Shown piece after piece: positions 5,476 through 8,368 of a DNA stretch of 8,368 nt. The notes beneath the pieces were generated by a model. That model had not been told where the DNA came from, did no database searches, and saw only the letters and a program-made list of their open reading frames with translations. The stretch lies in contig LNGD01000069.1 of NCBI GenBank assembly GCA_001587675.1, positions 1 to 8,368 of the forward strand. The letters run 5' to 3'. A program made the position numbers and the translations under genes. Positions within the stretch are counted from its first letter, which is position 1; the number at the start of each line of letters is the position of its first letter. Source of the DNA: Candidatus Methanofastidiosum methylothiophilum. Its GTDB lineage: Archaea > Methanobacteriota_B > Thermococci > Methanofastidiosales > Methanofastidiosaceae.

Positions 5476-6360
5476 TTAGGTAAATCGATTTTTGAACACT
5501 TCTATTGCCTTTAAAGCACTTTTTTCTTTATCTTTAATTTCAAGCATTATGTCAAAATCATGTTCTCTAGTTTGTTTTAAGTAATCTCTAAAATTTTCTA
5601 CATCAATATGGATTGCATGCTTTCCAAATCTTTCATTTGGGGCTTGTGAGCTATAATCTGTCATTAGAATGCCATCTTGATTTTTCCACGTTTTTTCAGA
5701 TAATTTTATTGCCTCTTCCATTGATTCATCATTGTTTAGGCAGCTATGATGAAAAGAATCAAAAATAACTGGAACGCTTGTTTTTTTAGATACATAAAGA
5801 CAATCTTTTAGAGAATATAATTTATCATCGTTTTCTATGGCCAATCGTTTCTTAATTAAATTTGGAAGTTTTTTGTAGTTGTCTACAAATCTTTCGATTG
5901 CTGAATTTTTGTCACCATAAATCCCTCCTACATGAATCTGCACCTTGGCCGTTTCATCAAGTCCCATTGAATCCAAAACTTCACAATGCCAATTTAACTC
6001 TAGAATGCTCTTTGCCACTATTGACTCGTTGTTAGAGTTTATCAATACAAACTGGTCAGGATGCATTGATATCCTAATGTCGTTTTCTAATATGAAATTT
6101 CCAATTTCCTGAAATCTTTCTTTAAAATATTCTTGCCAATTAAAAGTGCATATAGGGTGGCCTGCGAAAGGGATTAAATCTGAACTTATTCTAAAGAAGA
6201 GTAAATTATTATCTAGATTGTATCTTAATATCTTACTAAGGCAATCAAGATTATTGGTAACTTTTTCAATTAGATTACTTTCAGAATAATTTACTAATCG
6301 AAAGGTAGAATTTGCCTTACATCCAATGCTTCTGTTGATACAGGGGTATCCTATTTTCAT
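5476..6360 (-). CDS. uvsE: UV-damage endonuclease UvsE/UVDE
   Basis: This 294-residue enzyme of the UVDE family has a TIM-barrel, metal-dependent fold. It nicks DNA 5' of UV photoproducts and other lesions to start repair without a photolyase or UvrABC. Visible motifs in order are MKIGYPCIN (1-9), RISSDLIPFAGHP (57-69), SMHPDQFVLIN (98-108, H100), QIHVGG (141-146, H143), LAIENDD (173-179, E176), IFDSFHH (199-205, D201, H204), TDYSSQ (234-239), HAIHID (248-253) and MLEIKDKE (272-279, E274). The length is typical. From memory, the Thermus enzyme has a modified Lys and a His just before the SSQ-like motif; here those places are M233 and D235. The start is the ATG at 6360. There is no Shine-Dalgarno, and an A/T box near 6386-6396 suggests a short or absent leader. 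The gene diverges from selO across 113 bp. The identification is strong. Confidence 0.92.
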   Translation of the reverse strand: MKIGYPCINRSIGCKANSTFRLVNYSESNLIEKVTNNLDCLSKILRYNLDNNLLFFRISSDLIPFAGHPICTFNWQEYFKERFQEIGNFILENDIRISMHPDQFVLINSNNESIVAKSILELNWHCEVLDSMGLDETAKVQIHVGGIYGDKNSAIERFVDNYKKLPNLIKKRLAIENDDKLYSLKDCLYVSKKTSVPVIFDSFHHSCLNNDESMEEAIKLSEKTWKNQDGILMTDYSSQAPNERFGKHAIHIDVENFRDYLKQTREHDFDIMLEIKDKEKSALKAIEVFKNRFT

Positions 6361-6444
6361 ATTAAAATATAAGTATCTTTTAATCTTAATAAATATTTTC
6401 CAGTTAAATACTAAATCAAGTTCGTTTTTTTAAAGTAGACCAAG

Positions 6445-6455
6445 TTAAATATATA
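6445..6455 (+). promoter_or_regulatory. TATA box of the selO promoter
   Basis: TTAAATATATA is centred about 24 bp upstream of the ATG at 6474. This is the best TATA match in the window, and its spacing implies a leaderless mRNA. No Shine-Dalgarno precedes the ATG. Confidence 0.6.
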
Positions 6456-6473
6456 GGGAATAAATAAAGAAGA

Positions 6474-7880
6474 ATGAATAATGATGGCCATATCAAATTG
6501 AATAATACATATCTTTCTCTGGATGAAACATTTTACTCATTGCAGGCACCTGAAAAAGTAAAGGAACCAAGTATTTTTTATTATAATAAAGAATTGGCTA
6601 AAAAATTAAACATTAGTCTGAGCGAGAATGAAATAGTTGATTACTTTTCAGGCAATAAAATAATTCCAGATTCAAAACCATTCGCCCAGGCATACGCAGG
6701 CCATCAATTTGGATATTTTACAATACTTGGAGATGGAAGAGCAATTATTTTGGGTGAGATTAGATTAAAAGACAAACTTTATGATATACAGCTAAAGGGA
6801 TCTGGGAGAACACCTTATAGTAGGGGAGGGGACGGGCGTGCAACACTTCAAGCAATGCTTAGGGAATACTTGATAAGTGAGGCAATGCACTACCTAAATA
6901 TACCTACTACAAGAAGCCTGTGCGTTATCGAAACGAAGGACAAGGTAAGAAGAGAAATAGAGCTACCAGGGGCCATATTAACGCGAATTGCTGAAAGTCA
7001 TATACGCATAGGAACTTTTGAGTATGCAGCCTTCAAAGGAATGAAACAGTTGAGGCAATTACTCGACTATACAATAGAAAGACATTACCCTGAATTAAAA
7101 AATATGGATAATCCTGCGCAAGCACTACTGAAAAAAGTCATGAATAAACAGATAGACCTAATTGTTGAATGGCTTCGAGTTGGATTCATTCACGGTGTCA
7201 TGAACACTGATAATACATGCATATCTGGAGAGACAATAGACTATGGTCCTTGCGCATTCATGAATTCTTACGATCTAGAAACAGTATATAGCTCAATAGA
7301 CACACAAGGCAGATATTCATTTGGCAATCAAGCATCTATACTGAAATGGAATATAGCAAAACTAGCAGAAGCACTGCTTCCTCTGATACATGAAGAAGAG
7401 AAAGAATCTATCAAAATTGCAGAGGAGATTATTAATGGATTTGATGAAATATTTCAAAATGCATATATCAAAATGATGAGTAAAAAATTAGGCCTTCTCA
7501 GTAATCAGGAGGGGGATATAGATCTAATAATGGACCTTCTAAGATTAATGAGTAAATACAAAAGAGATTATACTAATACTTTTTTCATACTCTCTAATAA
7601 TGGAAATCCTTTTACTGAAGATGACGAAATGGATTTGTTTATTAGGTGGAAATCTAGAATAAGACAACAAGACCCGGCAAAAACTCAAAAGACAATGCAG
7701 AATACCAACCCAGCCGTGATACCTAGAAATTATCTTGTTGAAAAAGCGATAAGGGATAAAAAAGAATTTGAAAGATTACTTAAAGCTCTGAAAAATCCTT
7801 ATGACTATGGAAATGTGAAGGAAGAATTTCAACATCCGCCGGAATCTGAAGTTGGGTACAAAACTTACTGTGGAACTTAA
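6474..7880 (+). CDS. selO: Protein adenylyltransferase SelO (YdiU/UPF0061 family)
   Basis: SelO proteins are pseudokinases that transfer AMP from ATP to Ser, Thr or Tyr of target proteins. They are linked to the redox stress response in bacteria and mitochondria. This copy has 468 residues, close to the E. coli length of about 478. Motifs include PFAQAYAGHQFGYF (69-82), QLKGSGRTPYSRGGDGRAT (106-124, with K108 the likely ATP-contacting lysine), MLREYLISEAMHYLNIPT (128-145), FIHGVMNTDN (238-247, with N244 and D246 in the catalytic loop), DYGPCAF (256-262, D256 the metal-binding aspartate) and QGRYSFGNQ (278-286). The C-terminus is YKTYCGT. C466 stands third from the end, where human SelO has selenocysteine and E. 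coli has a redox-active cysteine. The gene looks intact, and the start ATG fits the TATA box. It diverges from uvsE. The call is very secure. Confidence 0.95.
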   Translation: MNNDGHIKLNNTYLSLDETFYSLQAPEKVKEPSIFYYNKELAKKLNISLSENEIVDYFSGNKIIPDSKPFAQAYAGHQFGYFTILGDGRAIILGEIRLKDKLYDIQLKGSGRTPYSRGGDGRATLQAMLREYLISEAMHYLNIPTTRSLCVIETKDKVRREIELPGAILTRIAESHIRIGTFEYAAFKGMKQLRQLLDYTIERHYPELKNMDNPAQALLKKVMNKQIDLIVEWLRVGFIHGVMNTDNTCISGETIDYGPCAFMNSYDLETVYSSIDTQGRYSFGNQASILKWNIAKLAEALLPLIHEEEKESIKIAEEIINGFDEIFQNAYIKMMSKKLGLLSNQEGDIDLIMDLLRLMSKYKRDYTNTFFILSNNGNPFTEDDEMDLFIRWKSRIRQQDPAKTQKTMQNTNPAVIPRNYLVEKAIRDKKEFERLLKALKNPYDYGNVKEEFQHPPESEVGYKTYCGT

Positions 7881-7890
7881 TAATCAAGAT

Positions 7891-7902
7891 AAAAAAAATT
7901 TA
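7891..7902 (-). terminator. Oligo-T terminator for the GNAT gene
   Basis: The plus strand has A8 at 7891-7898, read as T8 on the minus strand, about 35 bases past the stop of the acetyltransferase gene. The tract lies between convergent stops and fits archaeal oligo-T termination. Confidence 0.5.
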
Positions 7903-7932
7903 AACTTTTGATGTGTCTAGACCAAATAAGGA

Positions 7933-8368
7933 TTACCTCAGTTCTATTTTTAGCATTATCATATCTTTTAGCCGGACACCATTTTCATATATTGGATTTG
8001 GGTAATTATCTAGGAAAAATCTTTTTTTTATATCAAATATCTCAAACCCTACTTTCTGATATAGATGTAACTGTTTAGGTGCTGTATCACCAGTCCCAAT
8101 AACAATTGTTTTGAACCCTTTCGCTTTTGCTCTAGCTATGGCATCTCTTAATAGTAGCTTACCTATGCCTTGACCTTGATGTTTTGTATCCACTGCTATA
8201 TTTTTTATTTCAATAGTGTAATCACTTATTTTTTGGAGTACATAGATTGCTATAGTTTCGTTATCCTTTTCAAATATGAAAATTTCAGAATCATTGATAT
8301 ACCTATTAATTGCCTCGATTGTTTCATCGGCTAGCAATAATAGATTATAAGGAATTTCTTCATCTTTT
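7933..8368 (-). CDS. GNAT-family N-acetyltransferase, YvbK-like (partial, 5' end beyond the window)
   Basis: The frame is open from the right edge to a stop at 7933-7935, giving 144 visible residues. GNAT enzymes move an acetyl group from acetyl-CoA to an amine. The strand IEIKNIAVDTKHQGQGIGKLL holds the acetyl-CoA pyrophosphate loop (Q-G-Q-G-I-G). Downstream are IVIGTGDTAPKQLHLYQKVGFE and a C-terminal FFLDNYPNPIYENG...KDMIML stretch that I associate with the YvbK-type subfamily. A TTG at 8335-8337 could be read as a start. However, upstream codons to 8368 still encode family-like residues (KDEEIPYNLLL), so the true start is outside the window. The acceptor substrate is unknown. The gene converges on selO with a 52 bp gap. 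Confidence 0.88.
   Translation of the reverse strand, partial: KDEEIPYNLLLLADETIEAINRYINDSEIFIFEKDNETIAIYVLQKISDYTIEIKNIAVDTKHQGQGIGKLLLRDAIARAKAKGFKTIVIGTGDTAPKQLHLYQKVGFEIFDIKKRFFLDNYPNPIYENGVRLKDMIMLKIELR

Noticed and set aside
5272..5514. 80-codon plus-strand frame overlapping the end of uvsE
   Set aside because: It overlaps the uvsE 3' end on the opposite strand and the better 32-codon CxxC frame. Its product has no recognisable motif and it has no start signal.
1..8368. CRISPR array, insertion sequence, integrase, tRNA or rRNA gene
   Set aside because: I saw no regularly spaced repeats, transposase or recombinase motifs, terminal inverted repeats with target duplications, or tRNA/rRNA-like sequence.

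Overview
This is an AT-rich window that reads as archaeal, most likely from a euryarchaeote. Most genes lack a Shine-Dalgarno sequence. Instead they have a TATA-like A/T box centred about 25 bp before the start codon, which is the arrangement expected for leaderless archaeal transcripts. Several genes are followed by plain oligo-T tracts rather than hairpin terminators. The V4R-type response regulator and the DUF3795 cysteine-rich protein also fit anaerobic archaea. The lineage is an inference; no rRNA or tRNA gene is present to fix it.

Left part (1-2660): a small four-helix membrane protein (29-373) is followed by an opposite-strand two-domain response regulator (receiver plus V4R ligand-binding domain, 441-1433). 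A second small four-helix membrane protein (1515-1901) diverges from the regulator across a compact shared promoter. Next is a DUF3795 protein that is frameshifted near its C-terminus (1903-2246, minus). Divergent from it is what looks like a decayed gene for a small secreted or anchored protein, broken by two frameshifts (2324-2607, plus).

Middle part (2658-5475): a small protein of a conserved family with CCPKF and CPKC motifs and a flavodoxin-like protein lie in tandem. They converge on a 12-helix OFA-family MFS transporter on the minus strand. The transporter is the only gene here with a perfect Shine-Dalgarno sequence, and repeated ACTAAC boxes lie upstream of its promoter. Behind it is a 32-codon candidate small gene with a CxxC motif.

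Right part (5476-8368): a UV-damage endonuclease (UvsE/UVDE, minus) diverges from a full-length SelO protein-AMPylating pseudokinase (plus). SelO converges on a GNAT acetyltransferase that resembles YvbK and runs off the right edge. UvsE and SelO suggest DNA-damage and redox-stress roles, but nothing shows they form a pathway.

I see no CRISPR array, insertion sequence, integrase or recognisable defence island. The most interesting items are the two neighbouring broken genes, the regulator between two look-alike membrane proteins, the altered metal site in UvsE, SelO in an apparent archaeon, and the small CxxC ORF.
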